The position numbers and the translations under genes were made by a program. Positions 33,242 to 46,080 of a DNA stretch of 64,000 nt are shown piece after piece; the stretch's first letter is position 1; each line of letters opens with the position of its first letter. Under the pieces are notes generated by a model. The model was not told the DNA's origin, searched no databases, and saw nothing but the letters and a program-made list of their open reading frames with translations. Source of the DNA: Globisporangium splendens (Eukaryota; Oomycota; Peronosporomycetes; Pythiales; Pythiaceae); assembly GCA_006386115.1 (NCBI GenBank), contig VFIW01000028.1, positions 124,001-188,000 of the forward strand. The letters are read 5' to 3'.

Positions 33242-36200
33242 TTAGGCAACATCCATAATCAATGCGACGCCCGCGAGGATCCATCGCGCCGGCGGGGATT
33301 TCGTCTTGAGTTGCGCCGAGAACACGTACGTGGGTCCGCGTATTTCGGTTTCGTAGCACGGACAGAGCAACGCGTCCTTCACATCCAGCTTATCAGCCGC
33401 GACAGCTTTGCAATTGATCACGGGCATCGGGCAAAACATCTCCTTCGGGTTGGACTTGTCGACCGTGTTGTTGGTCGCGTCCCAACGAGCCCCTATGAGG
33501 TACAACCCATGCGCGTAGGCGCCGTCGCGGGATGGCGCGTCGATCTCGCCGTTCTTCCGTTTCAACACATCGGTTTGCATGACGAGCTTGTCGAGTTCCC
33601 ACTGGTTCTTCTACGCCGTGACCTGCATAATCGCTGTGAGGAACGACTGCGGGTTGATCACCCCGAGAGCCACGTCACGCGCGGGACATCCACCGGGTTC
33701 TGCGTCCATTCCTCGAGCTGCTGGAGCCGAGCTTCAAGGTTCGTGAGCCACGAACCAAGTGGACACATCGACGGGAACGCGAGCTTCTCCCACAACTTGG
33801 GCACGCGGTCGAGGAACAACGACTCTTGCACGGCCACCATCGAGTCCGACATGGTCAGCTCGCCAGCAAAACCCAGTTGGAGCTCGTTCAACGACCGCAC
33901 GATTTCCACGAGTAGTCCGTTCATGGTCTCACACTCTTGGATAAACACGTTCTGGTACGGTCTCATCTCTTCGAGACTGCGCGCGATATCGTCGCACTCG
34001 AACTTCTTCTCGCCGACGCGGGACATGACCATTTTGAGGCCAGCCCTGGCGATTTCCATGGGACTCATGGCTGCATCTCCCGAGCTCGCGTCTCTCGGCT
34101 GGAGTTCCATCAACGTGCGGAAGAGATTCTCACTCTGCGTCGTACGGAAATCAATCTCCGCATTCGGGTGAAGACTGAACGCGAGCGGCGAATCCGTTTT
34201 CAGCTCCGTCTCGATGTGCTCAAGGCACTTATCGTACGACGGCGGCGCCACACACATGAACGACGGTCTCTTTTCATCGCCCACGAATGGGAACATCTCC
34301 ATTTCATCGAGCAGTTCGTCGCGCATGTAGAACTCCAGGTACGTGTTCGCGAGCAGTCGGTCGAAATCGTTGACGATATGGCCGCCGTACATGGTTTCGC
34401 CGAAAATGTAGCGCAGATCGGTCCACGGAATCTTGCCACCGGCCGAGTTTTCCAGGTAATTCTGCAGACAGATCGCGGAATCGCGAAGATCGCCGAGCGA
34501 GAACGGGTACGTCATGTTGTACCCGAGCGAGCCGTACATTTTACGCTCCATGAGCACCGCGTGGAAATGGCACAATCCGAAGAGAATCGACTTGACTTTG
34601 CCCTCGGCTTCTTCGATGTATTCCTTGGGAAAACCCACGAACGCGCGCTTGAGATTGGCCTTGAGACCCGACGGCGGCTCGTTCGTGAGCTTGATGCAGC
34701 GATTGAGCACACCGATCGGGATCGAGTTCGACGGGTCAGACGTGAAGAACAAACGAAAGTTCTTGTGCGAGCCTTCGAGCGCAAACTCGTCGAGTTTCTT
34801 CTCGAGCGCGATGAGCAATCGCGGCATCAAGTGGATGTTGTTGAGGATGACCCAATAGCCATTGTGGTGCGCGACTTCGAGACGATCCATCGCAAAGACA
34901 TCTTGACCCTGTCCCATGGACACAATGTGGTAGCTCACGCCGCGTTCAAAGCCGTACTTCACACTGAGTTTGTCGACGCCAGCGACAACATCGGCACCTG
35001 GTGAGAGGATGAAACAGAGCGGCGTCGTCGGCGTCGAATCCAGGTACGAGTTGTCCATCACTTGAATCGCGTTCAAGGATGAGTCGCAGTCACAGTAGTT
35101 GCTGCCATTCGGGAGCACGTGACGCACGAATTCGTTCACAGCGACTGTCATGCGGTCGGGACGCAGGCAGCGCACAACGAGAGGTTTTAAGAACGGGGTA
35201 CGATCGAGACCGGACTAGCCGAGCGGCAGTTTCTCCGATTCCGGGGTCACATGGTTGTACCATTCGTGGAAACGCGATGGCGCTTCTTTCAGATCCTGTG
35301 GCATCTTTTGAAATTCATCGAGTGCCGCGAGCGCGTTGATCGCGTTCCATTGCGCATTCGGCAACCAATCGATCGGGTTCGACTCGGTTTCGCCGCCAGC
35401 TGCCGCTTTCTTCGGTCCGCGCAGCAAGAATTGCATGTTATTCTCCTACACCTTGCCGTCTTCATCGAGAATGCCGCGTTTCATGAGGTTGAACGTCGAC
35501 TGGGACAAGAAAATGAGCTTGTGCGACTCGAAGAGACCACGCGAGACCCACGTGAAAATGGTGATCCACAACGACTCGCGCAGGTTGAGCACGCGCTCGC
35601 TCTGCTTTTCGCAAACGGCGGCGCGATCGATCGAATTGTAGAAGAACGTGACAAACGAGTCGAGACTGTAGCGGTACATGTGGTCGATCGCACTGAGTGT
35701 TGTGAGCAGGAAATAGAGCATGGCTCCCTCCGAGGCACGGGGCGATATAACTCACGCATGGTGTTGATGATGATCTCGGTTTCCTGGTTCTTCTTGACGG
35801 AGATCGAAATTTCGGTCGCTTTCTTCTTCATTTCCTCCAGAGACTCGATGAGCGGTACGTCGCTCAGGATATCATCCGGTGCATTCGCGAGACGTTCGAG
35901 CAGTTGATCTTCCAGTTCGACGAGATCGATCTTGAACTTCTGGAACGCGAGCACAAGTTCCTGCTTCTGACGCTCGAGCTCGGGCTGCTCCTTCTTGACC
36001 ACTTTCTCGAGCAACTGGTCTTCCAAACCGCTTTCGGCTGCGATGAAGTTGATCAACGTGCACTGCGCGGCGATTTCGGGCTTGTAGTGCGGATTCGAGA
36101 GCTTCGTCTGCAGGACATGAAGAAGTTCGGGTCGTACTGCACTTCTTCACCCGCGAGTTTCAGGAACAGGTTTGAGCCCTTCTTGTACACCGCGCGACTC

Positions 36201-39200
36201 AGCACAGGGTCCAGCGTCGCGTCGATCTCTTCGTCAATGTTTTCAACGGTGATCACGTAGCCGTTCACAATTGCGGTCTCTATCTTGCGCAGCCATTGGT
36301 TCTGACTCAACTGCGTGACCATGAGTCCTCGATCTTTTTCACGAAGCCACTTGATCCCCTGCAATTGCGGGTCGATCACCAGCGGCCAACGCTTGCAATT
36401 GGTGACGATGGCGCCGTTCTCAATCGAGATGCGATCGGCAGGCAGCCCTTCACTTATCATCTTCGCGTTCTTGCCCTCGGTCGTGAGCATCGACATGGGG
36501 TCAATGCCCTCCGTGATGGGGATATTCTTCGAGACGAGGTCTGGGAACCACGTCTGCTGCCAGAGTTCTTTCCGAACCGCTTGATCGAACGCACCGATAT
36601 AGGACACGAACGCAGCCGCGAGCAGCGAATTGCCCACGACCATGACCCCAGAATTCTTGAGGTGCTTGATTTCGATTCCCCAGCGCTCATTTTCGCTCGC
36701 CAGCCCGTTCACAAGCTTCCCAGCCAGCAGGAGCCGATTCTCACACGATTCTTTCATTTGATCGACCTTGAGCTTTTCCTCTGTAGCCTGGCGCAGCGTG
36801 TTCTCTAGCAGTTCTAGCCGCTTCACCACTTCGGCGACTTGACCCATGGCACGCGCGAGTTGCTCTTCACCCTCTTCTTTTTTCTTCTTCGAGGCTTCGA
36901 GCGAATCCACGAGAGGCTTCACGCGGACGTAAATGCGGTTGAACGCATAAATGTTGACCACCCAGAAACAAATGTTCGCTGCTGCGGAACTCTTCGAGGC
37001 CATTTTCTCGGCCGTAAACTCGGGATCTGCGATCAGCGGCTCAATACGCGCGATATCGGCTTCGGGGATGTCTTCGCCTCGGAATTCCTTGAGAGCGTCT
37101 AGGAATGCGCCAGCGTTGTTCATCATCTTCTTGGCGCGATCCCACTTATGGTTTTTGTACTCCTTCTCGACCAAGAAGAGACACGCCTTGGTCACGTTGT
37201 CGACTCCCGCTGGAGGCTTCGGCAGACTCTTGAGCTCCGTGATCGCAGGCTTGGAAAGACAATCGACGGCCGCGGCGGCTGCGTCCATAGCTGGTTTAGC
37301 CTGGCTCAGTTCCTTCTCAGCCGCGGCGGCGAGCTCGGCAGCAGCAGCACTAGCTGCTTCGGCCTTTTGCTTTTCTTTGTTGGCGTACTCTTGTTGCACT
37401 TCAGCACCTGCTTTTTCGCGACCCATTTGCTCCAACAGCAAGTCCATCGACGCCTACTTTTCCGCGACCTTGATCATCGTGTGCTTCAAGTCCACTTGCA
37501 GCTCGGCGACGTCGGCCGACGTCTTGCGCAGCGTCGAGAGCCCGTCGTCCAGACGCGTGACCTGCCGCTGGATGTCCTCCTTTTCCTGCTTGAGCGGGAT
37601 CTCGTAGAAGCGGATCAGCTCGAGGAAACTCTTGGGAGCGACGTAATTGTACCGGCGCTGGGTCTCAAAGTACTTCTTACTCATGTCTGTGACCGAGAAC
37701 ATCTCGGCCAGGTTCTCTTTCAAATCTTCAATACAGAAGTTGGACGTTACTGAGAGCTGGCGTACTTCAAAGCCGCAGATGTGCGATGCGAGAGTGACTG
37801 TTTGCCACTTCCACCGACACCGATCAGCATCGCATTGCCATCAGGGTTGCCGATAATGCGGCAAATGCGCGTGACGTGCTCCATCGCACTGTCAAAGAGC
37901 TCGAGGTTCATCATCGAGTACTTGGAGTTGTAGTCATCGAGTTGCTCGACGAGGACTTTGTTGAGATGCTTCATGGATGCCACAGACACGTACACGCTGT
38001 CAGCACCCGCGACTTGGATCGCAAACGTGGTAAAGATGTTGACGTTTGCGCCGGTATCGTCGGTCGCTGATGGTGGCTGATCGTTGAAAAGCGCGACGTG
38101 ATCGACGTCCGGGAGCATCTTCTTGGTGATTTCGCGAATGCGATCATTAAGCTTGACAATATCTTGGTCGTTGATCAGGCGATCACAGAACACTCGCATC
38201 GCCTCGTGGACCCACAAACGCGCGAAATGGAACACGCCAGGAAAGTAGTCGCCTTTCGAGCGCGTCAAGCCCTGAAAGATGTTGGACAGCTCACGCATGT
38301 TCCAGTTGTACACAAACTTGGTTGCGCTCGGCAGGAACCGGTTGGCGATATCTTCATGCAGGAGAATCGACAGATTTACAAACGCTTCAGCGACGTTGAC
38401 ACACGCCAACGAGAACCCGGCATTCTGGAAATGACCCTTGAGGATCGAGTTGTAGATCGTCTTGAGATCGTCGCGACCAGGCATCATGCAAGCAAAGAGA
38501 GCGTAGTGCCGCTGCAGACGCTCGTCGATAATGAACGAGCCAGCCGTCGGATTCATCGCCGACAGGTACTGGACATCCACGATCTCCTTCCGGAACCCGA
38601 GGTCGATGCGGTCAATGTACGGTAGATTCAAGTCGTCGATGAAGTAGATGAGCTTCTTAGTTGCTGGCGGGCCAAACATCCGTCCCGACCGCTTGTCGAT
38701 CACGGACTCGAGTTGCTGTTGCAACTTGTACGAGTCAGTGTAGTAGTTCATGTTGACCATCGAGAAGAGCATGTCTTCGTCCAGGTCTCGGAGAAAGTTC
38801 TTTAGGATCATCGTCTTGCCCGTGCCACCGGTGAAATCCATATGGATCTGCTGGACGCTCAACGTTGGCGTTTTCCCATTGGTGCCACCGACTTCAATCT
38901 TCGACAACTTGCAGAACTGCACGATCGTCTGCGTCTGCGTCAAGGATATCGTGACAGCGTTCTAAAAACGAATCGAGGCGTACGAAGAGTGCGTTGCCTT
39001 GGATACGCCACGGGTTCGAAGGACATTCAGCATTCGCAGTAGCCTTATAGTCAAAGTAGGTGCTCTTGAAGGCACTGCACACTTGCAGGGTGGTCTTGAG
39101 TTGTTCCACTGCTATTCCAGCTTCATCTTGGTCGATCAACTGGAAGATCAACTCGCCACTCAGGTACTTTCTCGCCTGATCGATCAGAGAGTTGCATATC

Positions 39201-40287
39201 TCACGCATCAACACGACCAATCGAGCTGGCGTGTTGTAATGCTTGGAGTTCTTCCAGATCAGCAAGATAATGTGCAGCATGGGCTTGAACAGCTCGGTCA
39301 AGCTGGGGAAATCTTCGTCGTTGTTCAAGCGAATGAACCATTCCTCGAGCGTGTGTAGGTACTTCATATTGTCGTTTGCTTCAATGCGCGCTGTGAAAAC
39401 CTCTTTGCAAAGCCGCGCAAACGTCGTGCAGTACGTACTCTTGGAACGATCCAATGCAGTCAAGATCTTGCGCACTTTCTTGGACTGCAGTTGCTCGAAG
39501 ATGGAGTTCAAGTTGGCGGCTTTCAGTTTCCAGAACTCTATTTCCGCATCCGGAGTTGGGTGTAGCCCCTGCTTCAAGAGATCTTCTGGATCCTGCTTCA
39601 ACACGTTCTTGATTTGCTTGGTCTAGATCACAATGGATCCTTCTGAAAGCGAAATCTTGTTGCTCAAGTTCGTCGCATTGCCGTCCACTGGTGGCAACGG
39701 CAGACAAGTTTCTCCTTTTGTAGCACCGCTGACAATGGACACGGACGCCATGTACGAGTGGAACTTGTCCACCACTTCTTTCGACGCCGCTTCTCCCCAT
39801 CCTTCTTGGTTCGCCGGGTTCGAGAACAGCGGCAAGTAAATCTCGGAGATCAGACGCTCGAGGTACTCGACACTGTTGTTCGTGATTTCGTTCATGAACA
39901 TATCCGTCTGGATGTTCTTCGACGTGATGGCGACTTTGTGAAACACACGGTTTTCCCACGCCCAAGCGACGGCGGCATCTTGATCGCGGCCACGATGTTA
40001 TCTCCGGAGAAGATGAGCTGCGTGATGTCTTCGGATTCTAAGAATTCCTTAATGCACGCTCTGCCACAAATTCAAACAAGGCAATATGACACATCACATA
40101 AGAATACTGAGCAACACACGTGGTGGTGGTTGTGGTGAGGAGCGACTTACTCATTCTGCTCCGCTGCATATTTGGCAGTGAATTTTGGACCGACAGCTCC
40201 AGGAAACGCGGTCGCAACACGCTGCTCGATGTACTTGTACACATTGATCTCCTTCTTGGCAGCTGCCGCTGCTGCTTCGTCTCCCAT
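33242..40287 (-). pseudogene. Axonemal dynein heavy chain, internally deleted and decayed
   Basis: The gene runs from the ATG at 40287 (MGDEAAAAAAKKEINVYKYI) through one clear intron to the stop at 33242. The tail domain is recognisable up to GGTNGKTPTLSVQQIHMDF near 38840, which is fused in frame to the AAA3 P-loop TGGTGKTMILKNF. The linker, AAA1 (the main ATPase site) and AAA2 are absent. Downstream are AAA3 (FIDDLNLP), AAA4 (GVGGSGKQSL), the stalk coiled coil and microtubule-binding region (37.45-36.7 kb), AAA5, AAA6 and the C-terminal domain ending RWILAGVALIMDVA. Five in-frame TAG codons lie at 39625, 37457, 35448, 35217 and 33613 (first base on the minus strand). One- to few-base frame breaks lie near 39985, 38935, 37790, 36115 and 35735. 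A normal heavy chain is around 4,000-4,600 aa; this span could hold at most about 2,300. Not a working motor as written. Confidence 0.9.
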
Positions 40288-40614
40288 GTTGCTACAGGGA
40301 GCTCAGCTCAGCGACACCACACACACGCTTTCAACAGATCACCAGGAGCTGGAGTTCGTTCAAACTTTGTCGCTGCTGGTGTGTTTGCTTCTGACGGAGA
40401 AAGCCACAGTGGCGGCAAGACAACGCTTCGCTGCGAGGCGTCGGGCGACCTTTGGACACACAAAAAGCAAAACCACCGACAAAACTTCCCAAACGAGTTC
40501 GAAGGGGCTCCAACGGAACACATTGACACGAACAACAGGGTGTTTCTGGGGAAAAAAAAAGTACTTGTCATTTCTTCTCGTCAATGAAGATCATGCGTCG
40601 TCACCTTGCAACGC

Positions 40615-42433
40615 CTAGAACTTTCCAAGAAGGGCAGCGTACACAGCCATAACGGTCCACAATCGGTTTTCGGCTTCGTCGAACACGAGCGACTTGTCCG
40701 AATAGAACACCTGCATACGCACACACGAAACCAGTTTACCGTTACAACAAACCATCAAAACCTTTTCAACAAGTGCAAACTTACCTCGTCGTCGACTTCT
40801 TCCTCGTGACGTGGAAGGCAGTGCAGGAAAATGTGGTCGTCCGCAGCGTTCTTGAGCATCTTCTTTGTGACTTGGTAGCCAGCGAAATGCGCCTTGCGCT
40901 CCTTCGACTCTTCTTCTTGACCCATGCTGTGTTGTTTCATTGAAAAGAAACCAGATCAACTGTTAATGAACAGCACAAACCTTGCATTTCTGACGGCAAC
41001 GAGCTAGAGTTCAAACCTGATCCAAGTGTCAGTAGCGACCACATTGGCGTTCTTCACAGCCTCAACTGGATCATTGGTCATCACCAACGTCGTGCCAGAT
41101 TCCTGCACAAGTGACAGTAATAAAGGAATCAATAAACATGGCATGAGCAAACACAAAGAGTAGCCAAGAGCGCTCGTTACCATCGCAAGACGCTTGGTTT
41201 CTTCAACCACGTCGGCATCTGGCTCGTATCCAATAGGGGTCGCGACTTGGATATTCGCGCCTACAAATAGAGAATACAGTTGAATCGTTTGTGTTTAGTA
41301 CACCACCACCGCGATTCTCTGTACGAAATACACCAACATACCAACTTTAGCAGCAGCAATCATGTAATCATGCAAAACGTTGTTGCCGTCGCCAACCCAC
41401 GCGAACGTGAGCCCCTTGAGCTTTCCGAAGTGTTCCTAAACGAGCCAAAGTGCAATATTCTAGTCAAAAATGATGATTATGACGTAGAAAATACGCAAAG
41501 TGGGCTCGCACCCACCTTGACCGTCATGTAGTCAGCGAGCGCCTGCAATGGGTGGTACTTCTCCGAAAGCGCATTGATAACTGCAAAGAAGCGATGTGGT
41601 CAACTGAATGTCCACCTCACAGCAAAGCAAATCCAGAAATTGCAAATCACGTACCTGGAACAGTCGCAAGCTCCGCGAGCTCTTCGACATCCTTGTGTCC
41701 GTACACGCGAGCCAGAATGATGCTGTTGAATCGCGAGAGCACGAGAGCCGTGTCCTAAACAAGCCACAACAACAAAACACAGGACTTTCCATCAGAACAC
41801 TGTATTTCCGCTATTCTGCATCGCCATGGACACACATAGTTTACCTTAAGAGTCTCATTCGTTCCGAGCTGAATGTCGTCCGAGGATAGGAAAAGCGCCT
41901 TTCCGCCAAGCAAGTGCATGCCCACTTCGCTCGAAATGCGCGTACGCGTACTGCGCTTTTGGAAGATCATCGAGCAAATCTCGCCCGCGAGCGGCTACAC
42001 AATAAAGAGAAAGCAGAAGGATCATATAAACATGCCATTCGCCAGTCAACGAGTTTCAAAGTCCACTAGTCCGGCAGCGTGTGTCTCTTTACCTTTGGCG
42101 CTGTGAGCTTCGTCGCCGGATTCGAGTACAGCGCCTTGTACTCTTGCGCCTTCGCCACGAGACCTTCAAACTCATCCTTCCTACACATTCACAGAGTGCA
42201 AATCCATGTCATAAGCCAGTATCCAAAACACTAGTGATCTCTCTCCGCTTTCACTTGCATCGGTCCGTAAAAAATAGAACGTACGAGAGCTGCGCGGTGG
42301 AGAGGAAGCTCTGGTTCTTGAGCGACGCGAGCGCGCTGTCGGTGGACGACGCGAAGGAGCGGCGCGCAGCGCCACTGACCAAGGCGGCGGTCGGGCGCAT
42401 GCGCATCGCGAGCGTTCGCATGAGAAGCACCAT
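40615..42433 (-). CDS. OTC: Ornithine carbamoyltransferase, mitochondrial
   Basis: About ten exons with short introns encode the enzyme that makes citrulline from ornithine and carbamoyl phosphate. The N-terminus (from [14 protein letters not shown] to RRSFASST) is Arg/Ala/Ser-rich without acids, as in a mitochondrial presequence. Carbamoyl-phosphate binding motif STRTR is at about 41955, in [19 protein letters not shown]. The [13 protein letters not shown] and MGQEEE blocks of the ornithine domain are in the exon at about 40925-40786. The C-terminus is [18 protein letters not shown]. All examined junctions keep phase, and no stop interrupts them. The ATG at 42433 is preferred over an upstream in-frame one because it begins the presequence. 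The gene is divergent from the TTC12-like gene. Confidence 0.93.
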
Positions 42434-43037
42434 CTTTAACTTTCGGGAGGTGGCGGCTTGCGTGGTGACCGGGAAATGCGGATCTGTCGTGTCTGTGGAT
42501 CGAATGATACCAGCAATGCGCAAACTCAGCTGTCACTGCTGGGTGCATTTCAAGATTAGAAGTACACAAAGGAAAATGTAGCTTGGTTTGCACTGCACAG
42601 CACGTTTGAAAATCTATATTTGAAGTTGATATGGAATTGGTTTGCCCATGTGATGCATGCCGCTTTTATTCTGTTTAATGCAGTGCAACTCTGTTTTGGA
42701 GAGTTCTTGTGGTCGCAGATCCAAACAGCACCACACCCCACCTTTAATCAGATCTCGCTTATAAGAGCATCGACAATACATCACCACAAAACTCAGCAAG
42801 ACCAGTTTCTGTATACCAAGATACTGTACAAGACCGGTGTTGATACCGGTATTATGCATTCCGCGAAAGGTCGCGCTATGACCTTTCAGGAGCTCAATGC
42901 GGAAAGCGACGTTGCCATTCACCATTCCGCCATCAGCGACGCGCGACACCAGAGCGCACCCGACGCACCTACGCACACAGCATCGTTTTTTCCTATCCAG
43001 CACGCTATTGTAGCCCGCCACTGCTAATTACCTGACG

Positions 43038-44118
43038 ATGGACCCGATGCGCGCGCTCGACATGCAGTTCCGCACGGGTATCTCGCACGACGAGGTCGAC
43101 GACTTTGCCAATCGCATAGACATGGTACGTCCGCCATACTGGTATTGATTTCTTGTCTTAGTGCTATAATATCCTATGCAGTCGCTGCTGATAACCTGAT
43201 GGGTATAACGGTATGGTGCCGTGGTGGGGAGATCGCAAAGGCGATGGAGGAGATCAAGAACGGCACGTTTGACCCCAACACGTGCAAGATCCCAGGTTAC
43301 AAGACGCCGGAGCAGAAAGAGGCCGAGCGGGTCGAGAACGAACGACTTGAGCGCGAACGCGCACGTCGCGTTGCGAGCGCAAGCAAAAGCAAAAGCGCGA
43401 GAATTGGTGGATGAAAGAGAAGCTGCGGTTCTCAGTTGACGACGACGACGATGCTGGAGATGGCAACAGCAACACAGCAAACCAGGCATCAGAACCTCCC
43501 GAGAAAGCGCAGTTTGCGGCAAATCGCGCGCTCGCGGCGTGCAAGGAGCGCGATGCGAACGACTACTCGGTGTGGAACAAGTGGGAGCCGCAGGACCCTG
43601 TGACTCAGGAGGAGCGCGCTGAAAAGGAGGCGCAATTGGAGAAACAACGCAATGCAGAGTGCCACGTTGGCTGGTGCATCCATGTGCCTGCTGTTCGTGC
43701 GTATTTACGCGAAAAGGAAAAGCACGCGTTGTACATCATGCTCCAGACCATTGAGCTCGCAAATGGACAGTTCGTATCGCATCCTCGAGTCGGAAGCAAT
43801 GCTCGCGAGCGTGTCGTCGGGAACATCGTCAAAGTGCTGATCACGATGTGCGACGACCGGGACTCACAGGATTTGAAGCTGCTGGGCGAGAAATCGAGCC
43901 TCGAAGCACTTGTGGATGCGCTCCAGATGCTCCCAGACGGGCTGGCGCGCGGGAACGTGGCGGTCTTGCTGGTCAAGCTCTGTCGAGCAGATCCACACGT
44001 GAAAGACGAAGTGCGTGCATTGCGAGGAATCGAGATGATGCTGAGTGTGAGCCAATCTCTGTCAAAAGCACCCGAACCCCAGCCACGCATTGCGCAAACG
44101 CCTGGACCAGCATTTTAA
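43038..44118 (+). pseudogene. TTC12: TTC12-type dynein-arm assembly factor, TPR region deleted
   Basis: The start (MDPMRALDMQFRTGISHDEV) and the following exon (EEIKNGTFDPNTCKIPGYKT) correspond to the N-terminal region of oomycete TTC12-like proteins. The end (NVAVLLVKLCRADPHVKDEV, ALRGIEMMLS) matches their C-terminal armadillo-like helices. Between them, after KEAQLEKQRNAE near 43655, the sequence jumps directly to armadillo-type helices. The entire tetratricopeptide block and much of the repeat region are therefore missing: about 330 residues remain against roughly 700 in the family. Frame breaks occur near 43190 (after the first exon) and near 43375. TTC12 is a cytoplasmic factor needed to assemble axonemal dynein arms. 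Assignment rests on the two ends only. Confidence 0.6.
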
Positions 44119-44487
44119 AGAAAGGGACCTGAGTTGTTTGGGCTGTGTGTGGTTTTGGGGTTATTCCATTTTGTTCAGGAAAAGCAAAATGAGAGCCAAA
44201 TAATGCAGTGCTTTCTTGGCGAAAGTGAGACTTTCCATTTGGCTTGGTGCTATTCACTCGAGCAAATGAGCTTCTACGCCAACGGCAATGCAGCAGCTAC
44301 ACAGACACATTGGAGGTCAACTCAGTTCATTCGTATCCTCAAATCCATAGAGCGAAGGTGCACTGGCACGCACCTCACAAACAGCGAAAACGGACGCATG
44401 TACGTCACAATGTACTTCTCGGACCCGACATCCTGCCCCATAAAAGTGTGGGAGTCGCAAAATGGTCAGAGCGCTTCACCAATTCCT

Positions 44488-45848
44488 CTAGTTCACAGGA
44501 AGCCTTACGCCTTCTTTCTCGATCTTGAACACGGTGGCGTTCGACTTGGGACACCGCACTTCGACCACAGGGTTGATGAATTTCTGCGTCCATACAAGCG
44601 AAAACGTTGACCCACTCTTCTCTCACCTAGGCAACTGTTTTGGGGACACGCACCTGAATGAGCGCTCGGTAGACGTCCGCGCTGTCGTCGGACGATGCGC
44701 GACCGCGAAAGAGGTTGAAGCGTTTGGGCTACACACAGATACACAAACGAGATGGGCTTGTTAGTCTCTAGCTGATCTTCCACAACCTTGGACTCGAGCG
44801 AAAGCTACCTGGGAATTGAGCCGCACGACAAGCTCCTGCTTTCGCGCTTCTTGGTCGATATCGAAATTTACGCGCGGTGCGTTCTTTGGAACCACGAGCT
44901 TGAATTTCTTGGATTGCGCACTCGGCGTCATCAACACTTTGCCGCCGTACGCTGAGTTGTTGGTCCACGTCGACATGGCGTCTTCCTCGAGGCTAAATGG
45001 GGGTTAAAAGTAGCCAAATATCAGAAATGGTTCAGACTGAGCGTAGCATGACGATTTCTCCATGGTACCTGAAGCGGTACTTGTGCTTGTTGAGTCGTTT
45101 GCGAGCGAATACACAGAAATCCGTTTGACTTTCGTGCACCTGCGGCACGTAAATGCGGAAGAACTTGGCACTGTAGCGTCGCTCCATCACCTGAACACAG
45201 AAATCCCCACACGCGCTGAGAGGTAAATGCATAAGACTACTGGACCAAGATTGTCGAAAGGATCTCAACAAATTCATCACAAACCTGGTCGCCTGTACCA
45301 AGTTCCATGACCAAAATGCCACCACAAGTATAGGGAATATGGTGCAGGAACGCAGTGCGGCCCTTCGAAAGTCCGCATTCATCGACATCCTGCAAACACA
45401 CACGTCCAAATCCACTTTAACGTGAGTTTCTACCATCGTCCATATCGTTTAGATCTTAGCAATGCGCTCCTGCCTCATCTGCGTTCTCGGCAGTGTTGGA
45501 TTTTTTCGCCGGCACGGCCAGCTTGGACGGCTTCTTGGTCAGTGCAGGCGGGAATGGCGAAGCTGGCGTACTGCCGCTGCTACCACCCGGGCACTCTTGG
45601 TCCCTGCCATTCCCACCGAGATCGCTTTTAGTCGGCGACGGCGTGCGTGTGGCGTCGTTCACGAACCAGTCCTGGCACTCGTCCATGTCGCTCGCGTTCG
45701 ACTCCCGGTCTTCAAACTCCAACTTGAGCCTTTCGCATTCCCCAGGGAGTCACACATCAGCAGGTGACTTAGACTGCTCTCTCGCATACACGCAATGCAC
45801 AAGGACGTACCGATTGGCGAAGTCTCCGACGACCGATTCTTCCATCAT
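44488..45848 (-). CDS. Possible tubby-like protein, multi-exon
   Basis: Starting at the ATG at 45848 (MMEESVVGDFANR), about seven exons can be chained in phase to the TAG at 44488-44490, giving roughly 300 aa. The first third is acidic and Ser/Pro-rich (NASDMDECQDWFVND). The middle (RRYSAKFFRIYVPQ, FCVFARKRLNKHKYRF, YGGKVLMTPSAQSKKFKLVV) resembles strands in the N-terminal half of a tubby C-terminal barrel, where FFRIY, an ARKR basic patch and a GKL-type strand recur. The end (KFINPVVEVRCPKSNATVF) does not match the classical tubby terminus. The exon joining ENADE to DVDECGLSKG requires a GC-AG intron. Tubby proteins bind phosphoinositides. The assignment is tentative; otherwise this is an unknown protein. 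Confidence 0.45.
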
Positions 45849-46080
45849 CCTTGCCTTTCCCTAGAGAGAATCGCGTCGAGACTCACAGATTGACACCAAC
45901 AGGACTCGAGCGCTTGTCCAAGTCAACGCGCTTTTCAACACCGACCGCCAGATGATGCAAGTGAGGAACTGGGCCAACTCTGTGGAGCCCCAAGTTGGTG
46001 ATTTGAAATAGCTCTTGCTGCATCCCCTTGCCAAAATAGAAAGACCTGGGAATCTCACTGTCGCGCACTTTCTCGCTAAA

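Noticed and set aside
33937..35004. 355-codon plus-strand open frame
   Set aside because: Lies opposite the dynein AAA6/C-terminal region and has no motif of its own.
33242..40287. Reassignment of TAG to a sense codon as explanation for the dynein stops
   Set aside because: Intact genes in the same window (GNAT-PhzF copies, NUDT22, OTC) end at TAG in the family-expected place, and frame breaks and a large deletion in the same gene point to decay instead.
45883..46068. Upstream exon for the tubby-like gene (GKGMQQELFQITN...)
   Set aside because: Its only good donor (GTGAGT) gives the wrong phase for the next exon, while an ATG at 45848 starts the correct frame.
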